A stretch of 35,051 nt of DNA from an uncultured beta proteobacterium (GTDB lineage: Bacteria > Pseudomonadota > Gammaproteobacteria > Burkholderiales > Burkholderiaceae): positions 1-35,051 of the forward strand of contig CAIQHU010000136.1 in NCBI GenBank assembly GCA_903871735.1, given 5' to 3'. Positions 7,800-16,629 of the stretch are shown here, piece after piece (position 1 is the first letter of the stretch; the number at the start of each line of letters is the position of its first letter). The notes under the pieces are model-generated. The model saw only the letters and a list, made by a program, of their open reading frames with translations. It did not search any database and was not told the DNA's origin. The translations under genes and the position numbers were made by a program.

Positions 7800-7926
7800 A
7801 AAATTTGTAAGATCCATTGAAAGCGATTTACGAATTAAGTTATTGAAAAGTGGTTTTATCTTTGGGTTTATTGGTTATTTCTTGCAGAGAACTTGATCAA
7901 AGGTAATTAGCTACGCGCTACTATTT

Positions 7927-8919
7927 TTAATCAAGTGTGGCGCCAGATTTTTTAATAATTTCTCCCCACTTGGAGGATTCTGATTTAACAAAATTGATAA
8001 AGGCTTGATCGCTTAATACTCTGGGATTAATGCCGGCATTGGATAATCTTTTTTGATTATCTACATTATTAATTGCGCCCACTGCACAAGCGTTCATTTT
8101 GTTAACGATTTCCTTTGGCACGCCAGTTCTCGTGCCAAGAGCAAACCACGGCGATACTTCAAAGCCAGGTACGCCGGATTCATTGATGGTTGGTAAATCC
8201 GGTAAGGCAGTGATTCGCTGCTTTTCGCCCACTGCTAGTCCACGCAGTTGGCCTGAACGAATATGAGAAATTGCACTCGTTGTATTGTCAAGCATCATTT
8301 GTACCTGACCAGCTAGGAGATCATTCATAGCTGCTGCAGTTCCTTTGTAGGGCACATGTAATACATCTAAATTAGCCATTTGTTTTAAAAGTTCCATACC
8401 TAGGTGACCAGTTGTACCGATTCCTGCTGATGAATAAGAAAATTTTCCAGGATTCGATTTAACCCATTTTAGAAATTCAGGAAAGCTTTGAATTGGTTGG
8501 TTTGATTTAATGACCAGAACTAGTGGTGACTCAGCCAGAAGAGTGACAGGTAATATGTCTTTGTCTGTATCAAACGGAATATTTTTAAATAAAAACCGGT
8601 TGATGGCAAAAATACCTGGTAGCGTGACAAACCAGGTATGGCCATCAGGAGGCCCTTTTACTACCATATCGGCAGCAATGTTACCATTCGCACCAGGTTT
8701 GTTTTCTACAACAAAGGGCTTTCCTATAGTTTGCGTGCATTCTTGCGCAACCATTCGGGATAGTAGGTCAATAGTTCCACCTGGCGGGCTAGTTGAAAAA
8801 ATGCGAACAGGTTTTTCAGGCCAGTTTTGGATTGCTAGAGTTTGGGCGGATGAAGAAAAAACATGAAAGAATAAAAAACAGATCAGGTTAACTCTGAATA
8901 AACAATGAATTTTTTGCAT
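7927..8919 (-). CDS. Bug/TctC-family periplasmic solute receptor
   Basis: The 330-residue protein has an N-terminal signal peptide (hydrophobic residues about 9-24, cleavage near SSSAQ) and the Bug-family sequence order: KPVRIFSTSPPGGTIDLLSR, VENKPGANGNIA, PPDGHTW, HVPYKGTAAAMNDLLAGQ, then LPDLPTINESGVPGFE. Members bind carboxylates or related small molecules in the periplasm, usually for a tripartite tricarboxylate transporter. No TctA or TctB membrane protein is present in this window, so it is an orphan receptor here. It sits between the enolase-superfamily gene (175 bp upstream) and the VOC operon (165 bp downstream), on the same strand, and may deliver the substrate of one of them. The ligand is unknown. 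Confidence 0.9.
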   Translation of the reverse strand: MQKIHCLFRVNLICFLFFHVFSSSAQTLAIQNWPEKPVRIFSTSPPGGTIDLLSRMVAQECTQTIGKPFVVENKPGANGNIAADMVVKGPPDGHTWFVTLPGIFAINRFLFKNIPFDTDKDILPVTLLAESPLVLVIKSNQPIQSFPEFLKWVKSNPGKFSYSSAGIGTTGHLGMELLKQMANLDVLHVPYKGTAAAMNDLLAGQVQMMLDNTTSAISHIRSGQLRGLAVGEKQRITALPDLPTINESGVPGFEVSPWFALGTRTGVPKEIVNKMNACAVGAINNVDNQKRLSNAGINPRVLSDQAFINFVKSESSKWGEIIKKSGATLD

Positions 8920-9027
8920 AAAAATTAATTAGAGGTTTTATTTATAATTTGGAAAATATAACACGCTCTTTTTCAAATGCCTAAAAATTTTTGGATGTAT
9001 TTTGAATTAGTGCACGACTACTGGATA

Positions 9028-9090
9028 TTGATGCACTATTGTTGGACTAATTATGTTGCATTCCTAGCGCATCAATTGATTGTGCATCAA
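9028..9090. promoter_or_regulatory. Three copies of a GTGCATCAA motif upstream of a Bug receptor gene
   Basis: GTGCATCAA occurs as TTGATGCAC (reverse orientation) at 9028-9036, as GCGCATCAA at 9067-9075 and as GTGCATCAA at 9082-9090. The outer two form an exact 9-base inverted repeat, and the inner one differs by one base. They lie 109-171 bases upstream of the Bug gene that starts at 8919 and just past the stop of the enolase-superfamily gene. This looks like a cluster of operator half-sites for an unidentified regulator. No regulator gene lies close by, so the assignment is tentative. Confidence 0.35.
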
Positions 9091-9094
9091 ATTA

Positions 9095-10255
9095 TTACAG
9101 ATCTACTCTTGCCTTTTTTAAGTAATCTTCGTCTATGCTAAAACCCCAACCAGGGGAGGTAGGCAGGGTATAAAAACCATCCTTAAAAGGTTTTTTTACT
9201 TGATTAGCAATCAGTTCGTAAAAGAATGGATCACGCCAAGGTAGCATCACTTCTCCAAAGCAGCCATTGGATATTCCTGCTGACATCATCAAACCAAACT
9301 GTGGTTCGAGATGTTGCATCATTTTGATGTTGTAAGATCCCGCAAGCATTGCAACTTTGCGCCATTCTGATGGACCGGCTCCCCAGCTAGCGTCAAAATT
9401 ACAAATGTCAATTGCATTGGCCTGCATCAAATCACGACATCCAAAGCGGCTTATTTCACTTTGTCCTGCCGCAATAGGTATACCGGAGAAGGCTCTTACT
9501 CGGGCCATATCTGCTCGGTCGTTATCCCATTTACAAGGCTCCTCAAGCCAGTCTAGTTTTAGATCCTTTGTCCGCTCAGTAAATTCCAGAGCCTGTGCTA
9601 CAGTCCAGCCTTGATTAGCATCGCATCCTAATAAAAAATCAGGCCCTCCTTTTAGCCGGACAACTTCTGCACGTTTGGCATCTTCTTGGGGGGATTTACC
9701 ACCAAGTTTCAGTTTGAGTCCATAAATACCAAAGTCTTTTAATTGCTCTACTTCTTCTGCGAGCTCTTCTAAGTCATTTTTTTCTCGGTAGTAACCTCCA
9801 ATTGCAAAAACGCGTACTTGTTTTTTAGCACCACCCCATAAAATATGTATCGGTAAGTTTGCTGTTTTGCCAAGAGCATCATGTAATGCACTATCAATGC
9901 AAGACTGTGCACGCAGAGCCACTCTGCGATCTCGTAAGAATGGTTCAGTTGCTTTTCGGGTTAATGACCAAGCATCCTCAATAGCTAAGACTCGGTGGCC
10001 AATTAATTGAGGTGCTAACTCTTGTTGGATGAGGTTGATAATAGCGCTTTGTAAAGCATCGTCATTGCCATTAAAGCATTCACCGACGATACCAGTGCTG
10101 GTATGAATCCTTGTTAATATGGTACACCGGTGGGTTAATTTAAGGGTAGAGCCGGTTGCAGCTCTATCCATCTTTACCTTTAGTGGGATTGTTTCAATTC
10201 TAGTGATGTATGCATCTTGTAGTGCTTGATTTGAGATGGCATCTAGATTCGTCAT
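9095..10255 (-). CDS. Enolase-superfamily enzyme, mandelate racemase/muconate lactonizing group
   Basis: The 386-residue protein shows the complete mandelate-racemase-subgroup active site: Lys181 and Lys183 in LKLKLGG (KxK base), metal ligands Asp212 (CDANQGW), Glu238 (WLEEP) and Glu267 (AAGQSE), and a probable Asp288-His315 dyad (NFDASWG and MQHLEP). The Asp-His spacing of 27 equals that of mandelate racemase Asp270-His297. Such enzymes abstract the alpha proton of a carboxylate, giving racemisation or dehydration of acid sugars or hydroxy acids. It is 12 bp after the upstream Bug gene, so the receptor and enzyme are probably co-expressed, and a hydroxy- or sugar-acid substrate is a fair inference. 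The exact reaction is unknown. Confidence 0.85.
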   Translation of the reverse strand: MTNLDAISNQALQDAYITRIETIPLKVKMDRAATGSTLKLTHRCTILTRIHTSTGIVGECFNGNDDALQSAIINLIQQELAPQLIGHRVLAIEDAWSLTRKATEPFLRDRRVALRAQSCIDSALHDALGKTANLPIHILWGGAKKQVRVFAIGGYYREKNDLEELAEEVEQLKDFGIYGLKLKLGGKSPQEDAKRAEVVRLKGGPDFLLGCDANQGWTVAQALEFTERTKDLKLDWLEEPCKWDNDRADMARVRAFSGIPIAAGQSEISRFGCRDLMQANAIDICNFDASWGAGPSEWRKVAMLAGSYNIKMMQHLEPQFGLMMSAGISNGCFGEVMLPWRDPFFYELIANQVKKPFKDGFYTLPTSPGWGFSIDEDYLKKARVDL

Positions 10256-10267
10256 TTGGAATAATTT

Positions 10268-11257
10268 TTATTCTGCTTGTAACTTGAGTTGTTTGACTAG
10301 TTGCGCCCATTTGATGCTCTCAGTCTCCATAAATTTTGCAAATGCTTCTGATCCTAGATAAGCTACAGTGGCACTTTCATCTGACATTTTTTTAACAGTT
10401 TCAGATTTCGATAAAATGTCTGCAAGAGTTACCGATAACTTTTGAACAAGCTCTGCAGGAGTTCCGGTTGGTGCGAGAATACCCCACCAGTTATCAGCAT
10501 CAAATCCTTTTAAGCCAATTTCGATTGCCGTTGGAGTATCAGGAATGACAGCTTGTCTTTTGGCACCGCTCACGGCAAGTGGGCGAAGACGCTCGCCCTT
10601 AATCAGAGGAAGTGCTTGGACGACTGTGCCAACAGAGATTTGGGCATGGCCTGCTGCGACATCTGCTAAAGCCGCACCGGCACCTTTATAGGGAATATGG
10701 ACTAGTTGCAGACCAGCAAGATTGGCGAACATTTCTGACACCAGGTGCTGTGAGCTACCGACTCCTGAAGATACATAATTCACTTGACCGGGGCGGGCTT
10801 TTGCATATTCAATTAATTCAGGTAAGGTTTTAACTGGTAGGCCTGGAAAGACACTAATGACTTGTGATGCTGTCCCAATCCTAGCGACGGGAATAAAATC
10901 TTTGATAGGATTGTAGGGTAGCTTTTTATATAGACTTGAGTTCGCGGTGTGCGGAGTTGAGATCAGTAACAGAGTATAACCATCAGGTTTTGCCTTAGCG
11001 ACGATATCTGTTCCCAGAGTCCCGCCAGCTCCGCCACGATTATCAACCACGAAAGTTTCACCTAAACGCTTACCCAATTGATCTGCAATAAAGCGCCCAA
11101 TAATATCGTTACTACCACCTGTTGTAAATGGAATTACTAGTCGAACAGGGCGGTTAGGATATTCGGACTGTGCATAACTCATTTGTGGATTGACAATTGA
11201 TAGGATTAAAAGAAGCCAAAAACTTCGATTAAAGCTAAGCAGATTTTTATATTTCAT
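10268..11257 (-). CDS. Bug/TctC-family periplasmic solute receptor
   Basis: This is a 329-residue receptor with a signal peptide (hydrophobic residues about 12-23, cleavage after SYA) followed by YPNRPVRLVIPFTTGGSND, VDNRGGAGGTLG, KPDGYTLL, HIPYKGAGAALADVAAGH and IPDTPTAIEIGLKGFD, the normal order of the family. An AAGG lies upstream of the ATG at 11257, at somewhat long spacing. The gene is 12 bp ahead of the enolase-superfamily gene and 170 bp after the MmgE/PrpD gene, all on the minus strand. The closest functional link is with the enolase-superfamily enzyme. The ligand is not predictable from the sequence. Confidence 0.9.
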   Translation of the reverse strand: MKYKNLLSFNRSFWLLLILSIVNPQMSYAQSEYPNRPVRLVIPFTTGGSNDIIGRFIADQLGKRLGETFVVDNRGGAGGTLGTDIVAKAKPDGYTLLLISTPHTANSSLYKKLPYNPIKDFIPVARIGTASQVISVFPGLPVKTLPELIEYAKARPGQVNYVSSGVGSSQHLVSEMFANLAGLQLVHIPYKGAGAALADVAAGHAQISVGTVVQALPLIKGERLRPLAVSGAKRQAVIPDTPTAIEIGLKGFDADNWWGILAPTGTPAELVQKLSVTLADILSKSETVKKMSDESATVAYLGSEAFAKFMETESIKWAQLVKQLKLQAE

Positions 11258-11427
11258 GGGTCATGTTACCTTCGGTTTGTCGGTTGTAATTATTTGTATT
11301 TTACCAGTACAGCAAACCAAACTATATAGAAAAAGAAATAGGTTGAACAGGATTTGTAGTCGCTTGATGGTGGTTCAGTAGAGAAGATAAATTATCCTAC
11401 TCAAGCCAATCGATATAGTTTATTTTT

Positions 11428-12804
11428 TTATTTAAAGAAATAGCCGACTTGTGGAGCCTGAGCAATTTGCCACAATTGTGCGATGGTATTTTGCATTTCT
11501 GATTCAGAGGCACCTTGACTAAAGAGTGCAAGTCGAATGGCCTTGGATTCAATTTCTGAGCGTGTTAAGGTGTTGCCTGGATCACCTTTAGGCTCATCTA
11601 GTTGGCCATGAAACTCTATACCGGCATGTGTTTTTACGCTTACTTTACCAATCCACAGTTGTGGATAAGCTTGGTCGACTTGTGGGTCAAGCTGCATAGT
11701 TACATTGTCACGCAACTGGCAGATTTCAGGATCTAAAAAATGGTTTTCAAATTCATCTAAGCCTGCATGGCCATATTTGGCAACGATTGCAAGGACTGTA
11801 CCCATCGAAAATTTTGATTGATGGACAGTTTTTGGATCCGTGACAGCGCCAAGAACATCAATCGCACCTTGATGAACATGCGTCGTAATTTTTGCTAAAT
11901 CGGTGAACTGCAGATGATTAGTTTGCATCACTTGCAGTAAGGCATCCGCAGCCGGATGCGTATGCCTACAGGAAGCGTGGAATTTAAATGAAGTTTCTAA
12001 AGTGGCCCAGCGCTGATGCAGGCCAGCGTTCAGTTTGCTCAGGTCAGCATCTGTTGACATCCCTGCAGCCATACCTTGTTTACCTTCTAAGATTTGTTGG
12101 GCGCCCGTAAAGCCCTCTTTTGCCAGATAGGCTGACATCAGACCAGTTCCTGCGGCATGGGCGGTATGTAATTGTTTTGAATCTGCCGCGTCTTTTAAAA
12201 ACTCCCATAGTCCTGCAGCTTGAGTCCCTGCGGATCCAAAAGCATGCAGCATTTGCTCTGGGGAGAGTTTCAGAAGTCTACCAACAGCTGCAGCCGCGGC
12301 AAGGCTTCCGACCGTTCCTGTTGTATGAAAGATTTTATAATGCGAACGGCCCATGAATTCACCAATACGAATTCCGACTTCATAGCCAGCAATGACAGCG
12401 ACTAAAAATTCCCTACCGCTGACACCTAGCGACTGAGCAACTGCTAGAGCTGGGGAAAAGATGACTGTCGCAGGATGAAATACGGAAGAGTTATGCAGGT
12501 CATCTTGTTCCACGACATGGGAAGCAGCAGCGTTGCACATTGCTGCAAAGTAAGGACTTGTTAATTTCCGGTTTAGTAATATTTCGGATTGCCCACTACT
12601 TGGCCCCATGATTTGCGCAAATTGAGCGATGATTTCAACTGCTTTAGCATTTTTGCCTGCGACTGCAGAGCCAAACCAGTCTACCAGCAAGTCTTCGGTT
12701 TTGCGTATGACTAAGTCTGGAATGTCAGACCACTGTAGTTGCGCTGCAAAATTTGCTAAAACTTGGCTGGGGAATACTTGATTTGAGAGTGGGGTGTTCA
12801 TCAT
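11428..12804 (-). CDS. MmgE/PrpD-family protein (2-methylcitrate dehydratase-like)
   Basis: The 458-residue protein matches the MmgE/PrpD fold: an N-terminal helical domain with DDLHNSSVFHPATVIFSPALAVA and GYEVGIRIGEFMG, a TTGTVGSLAAAAAVGRLL segment, and the hinge FHASCRHTHPAADAL that begins the C-terminal domain. The family includes 2-methylcitrate dehydratase, cis-aconitate decarboxylase and many uncharacterised members next to CoA-transferases and Bug receptors. Its ATG directly overlaps the TAA stop of the CoA-transferase gene (TAATG), so the two are translationally coupled. No PrpB or PrpC is nearby, so the methylcitrate cycle is not supported. A lyase step on a polycarboxylate is an inference. 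Confidence 0.83.
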   Translation of the reverse strand: MMNTPLSNQVFPSQVLANFAAQLQWSDIPDLVIRKTEDLLVDWFGSAVAGKNAKAVEIIAQFAQIMGPSSGQSEILLNRKLTSPYFAAMCNAAASHVVEQDDLHNSSVFHPATVIFSPALAVAQSLGVSGREFLVAVIAGYEVGIRIGEFMGRSHYKIFHTTGTVGSLAAAAAVGRLLKLSPEQMLHAFGSAGTQAAGLWEFLKDAADSKQLHTAHAAGTGLMSAYLAKEGFTGAQQILEGKQGMAAGMSTDADLSKLNAGLHQRWATLETSFKFHASCRHTHPAADALLQVMQTNHLQFTDLAKITTHVHQGAIDVLGAVTDPKTVHQSKFSMGTVLAIVAKYGHAGLDEFENHFLDPEICQLRDNVTMQLDPQVDQAYPQLWIGKVSVKTHAGIEFHGQLDEPKGDPGNTLTRSEIESKAIRLALFSQGASESEMQNTIAQLWQIAQAPQVGYFFK

Positions 12805-13985
12805 TAGATAGCTTCCGTATTTTTCATACTATTAATTTGCGCTTCCTCTAAGCCCAGTTCTTTCAGGATTGCGTTCGTATGTTCACCGATTTCGGGGACT
12901 GGGTCCATGCGGTAGGTAAATTGATTATTTTTGCCAGGTGGCAAAAGCGCAGGAACTTTGCCAATGGGGGTGGATATTTCTTGCCAGCGATTTCTAGCTT
13001 GGAGTTGCGGATGATCCCAAACCTGTGCCATATCATTCATTCGCGCATTGGCAATTTGGGCCGAGTCAAGACGCTCCTGAACTACTGTAATCGAGAGATG
13101 TAAAAAACATTGCTCGATCATTTCTTTTAAGATGATTCGGTTGGTATTACGTAGAGCATTATTAGCAAACCGAGCATCATGGACTAATTCAGGCTGGAGA
13201 AGGACTTTTTCACAAAACAGTTGCCATTCTCTTTCATTTTGAAGGCCAAGCATGACCATGGCATTACCACCCACAGAAAATCTACCATACGGGTAAATGG
13301 TTGCATGTGAAGCGCCTGTTCTTGGGGGTGGCGGGGCATTTTGGTAGGCATAATACAGCGGATAGCCCATCCACTCTCCTAAGGCTTCTAGCATTGAAAT
13401 ATCGATATGTGAGCCAATACCTGTTTTTTGTCTTAAAAGGATTGCAGACATAATATTGGTATATGCATACATACCCGCAGCAATATCTGCAATTGAGCAA
13501 CCGGCCTTAGAAGGTTCTTCAGGCGTACCTGTAATTGATAAAAATCCAGCTTCACTTTGAATCAAAAGATCATACGCTTTTTTATCGCGATAGGGGCCAT
13601 CATTACCGTAACCTGAAATGTCACAGACGATCAATCTTGGATTTATTTTTTGCAGATCGTCGTAAGAAAGGCCCAATCGAGCGGTGGCTCCTGGTGCCAA
13701 GTTTTGAATAAAGACATCAGCAGTTTTCAGTAATTCGGTCAGAACATGGAATGCACTAGCTTGTTTGATATCCAGAGTTAGGCTTTCTTTGGAGCGATTT
13801 GTCCAAACAAAGTGGGATGACATGCCGTCTACACGTTGATCATAATTTCTAGCAAAATCACCAGTCACTGGACGTTCGATTTTGATCACTCGCGCACCAA
13901 GGTCAGCTAACTGCCGAGAGCAAAATGGAGCTGCAATAGCATGCTCCATGGAGATCACACGAATTCCGTCAAGAGGCTTTTCCAT
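12804..13985 (-). CDS. CaiB/BaiF family III CoA-transferase
   Basis: The 393-residue protein has the family III CoA-transferase pattern: LDGIRVISMEHAIAAPFCSRQLADLGA at the N-terminus, KIERPVTGDFAR, LDIK (71-74), NLAPGATARLGL and the catalytic aspartate Asp167 in SIADIAAGMYA. It would move CoA from a donor thioester to a carboxylic acid through an aspartyl-CoA anhydride. The gene lies 6 bp after an acyl-CoA dehydrogenase gene and overlaps the MmgE/PrpD gene by one base. The three probably activate a carboxylate to its CoA ester, oxidise it, and remodel it further. Donor and acceptor are unknown. Confidence 0.9.
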   Translation of the reverse strand: MEKPLDGIRVISMEHAIAAPFCSRQLADLGARVIKIERPVTGDFARNYDQRVDGMSSHFVWTNRSKESLTLDIKQASAFHVLTELLKTADVFIQNLAPGATARLGLSYDDLQKINPRLIVCDISGYGNDGPYRDKKAYDLLIQSEAGFLSITGTPEEPSKAGCSIADIAAGMYAYTNIMSAILLRQKTGIGSHIDISMLEALGEWMGYPLYYAYQNAPPPPRTGASHATIYPYGRFSVGGNAMVMLGLQNEREWQLFCEKVLLQPELVHDARFANNALRNTNRIILKEMIEQCFLHLSITVVQERLDSAQIANARMNDMAQVWDHPQLQARNRWQEISTPIGKVPALLPPGKNNQFTYRMDPVPEIGEHTNAILKELGLEEAQINSMKNTEAI

Positions 13986-13991
13986 AAATTT

Positions 13992-15161
13992 TTAAAATGA
14001 TCTTGGTAAACCGAGAAGATGTTCTGCTACGTAAGAATAAATTAAATTAGTTGAAATGGGTGCAACTTGATAAAGACGTGTTTCGCGAAATTTACGCTCG
14101 ACATCATACTCACATGCAAAACCAAAGCCGCCATGCGTTTGTAAGCAGACATTTGCCGCTTCCCAAGATGCTTTAGCGGCGAGATACTTGGCCATATTTG
14201 CTTGTGCTCCGCAAGGTAAGTTTTGATCAAATAATTCACATGCCCTAAATCGCATGAGGTTCGCTGCTTCGGTTTCAATAAATGAATCAGCAATTGGGAA
14301 CTGTACACCTTGATTTTTCCCAATTGGACGATCGAATACGATTCGTTCATTAGCATAATTAGTAGACTTACGGATAAACCAGTAAGCATCACCGATACAT
14401 TCAGCGGCAATTAAAGCTCTTTCAGCATTCAGTCCATCCAGGATATATTTAAATCCTTGGCCTTCAACGCCAATTAAATTTTCCGCGGGTATTTCTAAGT
14501 TATCAAAAAATACTTCATTTGTTTCATGGTTGACCATATTCAAGATAGGAGAGATGGTCATACCATTGCCGATAGCATCTTTTAAATTCACGATGAAAAT
14601 GGACATACCTTCGGATTTTTTTTGTACTTCTTGTAAGGGGGTTGTTCTAGCAAGCAGAATCATGAGGTCTGAATGTTGGATCCTCGAAATCCATACTTTT
14701 TGACCATTAACAATATACTTATCACCCTTTTTAACGGCGGTGGTTTTAAGTTTTGTGGTGTCTGTACCGGTGGTTGGCTCTGTGACCGCCATCGATTGGA
14801 GTCGAATTTCTCCACTAGCTATTTTAGGAAGATATTGTTTTTTTTGAGTTTCAGAACCGTGTCGCAGGACAGTTCCCATGTTGTACATTTGCCCATGGCA
14901 AGAACCTGCATTGCCGCCGGCTAAGTTAATTTCTTCCATGATGACAGACGCTTCTGCCAGTCCAAGTCCAGAGCCGCCGTATTCAGTTGGAATTAACGCA
15001 GCCAGCCAGCCTGCGCTAGTGAGCGCATTTACAAAAGCTTCTGGATAACCTCTAGCATGATCGACTCCTTGCCAGTATTGCGAGTCAAAACTGCCGCATA
15101 AGTCTCTGAGCGCTTCACGAATTTCTTGGTACTGGTCTGGTGAGGGGATATTATTATGCAT
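13992..15161 (-). CDS. Acyl-CoA dehydrogenase
   Basis: I place the start at the ATG at 15161 (389 residues). An ATG at 15275 would add 38 residues that are unlike the family and begin in the intergenic region; neither start has a strong ribosome binding site. The protein has the full fold: GWLAALIPTEYGGSGLGLAEA, the flavin-binding AVTEPTTGTD (residues 125-134), VNGQKVWIS and the C-terminal LQTHGGFGFACEYDVERKFRETRLYQ. The usual catalytic Glu of the medium-chain type (EG before TSEI) is replaced by QVAPIST. Glu247 in GLNAERAL aligns instead with the base position of isovaleryl-CoA dehydrogenase. It would form an enoyl-CoA from the CoA-transferase product. The chain is unknown, and a branched or dicarboxylic acyl group is possible. 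Confidence 0.88.
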   Translation of the reverse strand: MHNNIPSPDQYQEIREALRDLCGSFDSQYWQGVDHARGYPEAFVNALTSAGWLAALIPTEYGGSGLGLAEASVIMEEINLAGGNAGSCHGQMYNMGTVLRHGSETQKKQYLPKIASGEIRLQSMAVTEPTTGTDTTKLKTTAVKKGDKYIVNGQKVWISRIQHSDLMILLARTTPLQEVQKKSEGMSIFIVNLKDAIGNGMTISPILNMVNHETNEVFFDNLEIPAENLIGVEGQGFKYILDGLNAERALIAAECIGDAYWFIRKSTNYANERIVFDRPIGKNQGVQFPIADSFIETEAANLMRFRACELFDQNLPCGAQANMAKYLAAKASWEAANVCLQTHGGFGFACEYDVERKFRETRLYQVAPISTNLIYSYVAEHLLGLPRSF

Positions 15162-15478
15162 AAGATAGAAGGGTAAATGGAAGCAATTATCGGAGTAATT
15201 TTGTTTGCAAAGTCTTTTGCAGATGCTTGACAAAAGTGTATTGTAAATGACCTTGCTCGATATGTCTTTGAACATAATGTAGAGAATAATCAGCTAGTTA
15301 TGCGGACATTGCTTTAAAAAGGGGGGGGAGTATTATTTCGAATTGCTCTTGACCTTGTAATCATGCGGTATTAGGGTAAACCCTTTCGATGATATTTTTT
15401 GTAAAAAATGCTAATATATTCATCTATTTGGCTTTCTTAGCAAATATATTTTTTATTTTTCAGATCAAGGGCCCCCTT
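15162..15478. other. Divergent intergenic region with a G8 tract
   Basis: These 317 bases separate the minus-strand acyl-CoA dehydrogenase start from the plus-strand Bug gene start, so promoters in both directions must lie here. I see a run of eight G at 15321-15328, preceded by five A, and a short hairpin AGGGT-AA-ACCCT at 15373-15384. There is no convincing -35/-10 pair and no coding remnant. The AT-rich stretch 15389-15478 is open in frame with the Bug gene but does not resemble a signal peptide. Confidence 0.5.
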
Positions 15479-16468
15479 ATGAATCGACTACACAAATCTT
15501 TTTCTATTGTTTTTAGCGCGTTAGCTACGCTTCTAATTTTTATAGGAGTGAGTAATGCGCAGCAATATCCGACTAAAACAATTACTTTAGTTGTACCGTT
15601 TGCCGCTGGTGGACCCACCGATGTTTTGGCCAGAATGATTTCAATCCCGATGGGCAAGTCCATGGGGCAAACTGTGGTTGTCGAGAATACTGTGGGTGCT
15701 GGAGGAACTGTAGCTACGCAGCGAATTGCTAGAGCAAATCCTGACGGCTACACTCTGCTTGTTCACCATATGGGCATGGCTACTGCAACAGCGCTATATC
15801 GTAAATTGCCATTTGATCCACTAAAGGATTTTGAATACATTGGTCAGGTACTTGATGTTCCAATGACAATGCTTGCGCGTAAAGATTTTCCTGCTAATAA
15901 TCTCAAAGAGTTAATTGATTACGTCAAAGTTAATAAAGATAAGGTGTCCTTAGCGAATGCCGGTTTGGGCGCGGTATCCCATCTTTGCGGGATGATGTTC
16001 CAGACTGCTATTGGCGTTGATTTAAATACGATCCCGTACAAGGGAACTGGCCCAGCAATGAATGACTTGATGGGCGGGCAAGTAGATTTACTCTGCGATC
16101 AAACGACTCAAACTGTTCCGATCATCAAAGATAATCGTGTCAAAGTTTACGGTGTAACTACCTTAAATAGATTGCAAGCACTACCCAACGTACCGACTTT
16201 AGATGAGCAAGGTCTAAAAGGTTTTGAGGTGAAAGTTTGGCACGGCATGTATGCTCCCAAGGGCACTCCAAAGCCAGCCTTAGATAGAATTAACTTGGCA
16301 CTACGTGAGGCGTTGGCTGATCCGATGGTCAAGCAGCGGATGGTAGACCTTAGTTCAGATATTCCTCCACTTGCGAAGATTACTCCACAAAGCTTGCAGA
16401 CACATTTAGAGGCAGAAATTGCTAAATGGGGACCGGTTATTCGTAAGGCTGGAATTTACGCAGACTAA
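15479..16468 (+). CDS. Bug/TctC-family periplasmic solute receptor
   Basis: The start chosen is the ATG at 15479, preceded by AAGGG. It gives a normal signal peptide (MNRLHKSFS, hydrophobic core, cleavage after VSNA) and a 329-residue protein. The longer open frame from 15389 adds 30 unrelated residues. The body reads YPTKTITLVVPFAAGGPTDVLAR, VENTVGAGGTVA, NPDGYTLL, TIPYKGTGPAMNDLMGGQ and LPNVPTLDEQGLKGFE, as expected for the family. It is divergent from the acyl-CoA dehydrogenase/CoA-transferase operon and may carry its substrate, a common arrangement in Burkholderiales. A strong terminator follows it. The ligand is unknown. Confidence 0.9.
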   Translation: MNRLHKSFSIVFSALATLLIFIGVSNAQQYPTKTITLVVPFAAGGPTDVLARMISIPMGKSMGQTVVVENTVGAGGTVATQRIARANPDGYTLLVHHMGMATATALYRKLPFDPLKDFEYIGQVLDVPMTMLARKDFPANNLKELIDYVKVNKDKVSLANAGLGAVSHLCGMMFQTAIGVDLNTIPYKGTGPAMNDLMGGQVDLLCDQTTQTVPIIKDNRVKVYGVTTLNRLQALPNVPTLDEQGLKGFEVKVWHGMYAPKGTPKPALDRINLALREALADPMVKQRMVDLSSDIPPLAKITPQSLQTHLEAEIAKWGPVIRKAGIYAD

Positions 16469-16489
16469 TATTTTTTCTCTCAGGAAGTC

Positions 16490-16522
16490 AAAAAATAGAC
16501 CACGATGTTGGTCTATTTTTTT
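16490..16522. terminator. Rho-independent terminator, probably bidirectional
   Basis: AAAAAATAGACC at 16490-16501 pairs perfectly with GGTCTATTTTTT at 16510-16521, with an eight-base loop. The plus-strand side ends in seven T, and the A-run on the other arm gives a T-run on the minus strand. It lies 22 bases past the Bug stop at 16468. A second small hairpin (GTCTGA-TTTAT-TCAGAC) follows at about 16531-16547. Confidence 0.8.
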
Positions 16523-16629
16523 GAGCTGGGTTGGTCTGATTTATTCAGACAACGACTCAGTAAACATAGATGAAAAGCCATCATAGATCTACCGAATATG
16601 ATCGTTTTAGCAACTAGAAAAATTGCAGA

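Noticed and set aside
11428..12804. Methylcitrate cycle prpD
   Set aside because: No prpB, prpC or acnD is present; it is coupled to a CoA-transferase gene instead.
15162..15275. N-terminal extension of the acyl-CoA dehydrogenase from an upstream ATG
   Set aside because: The extra 38 residues are unlike the family and lack a ribosome binding site; the ATG at 15161 gives a normal length.
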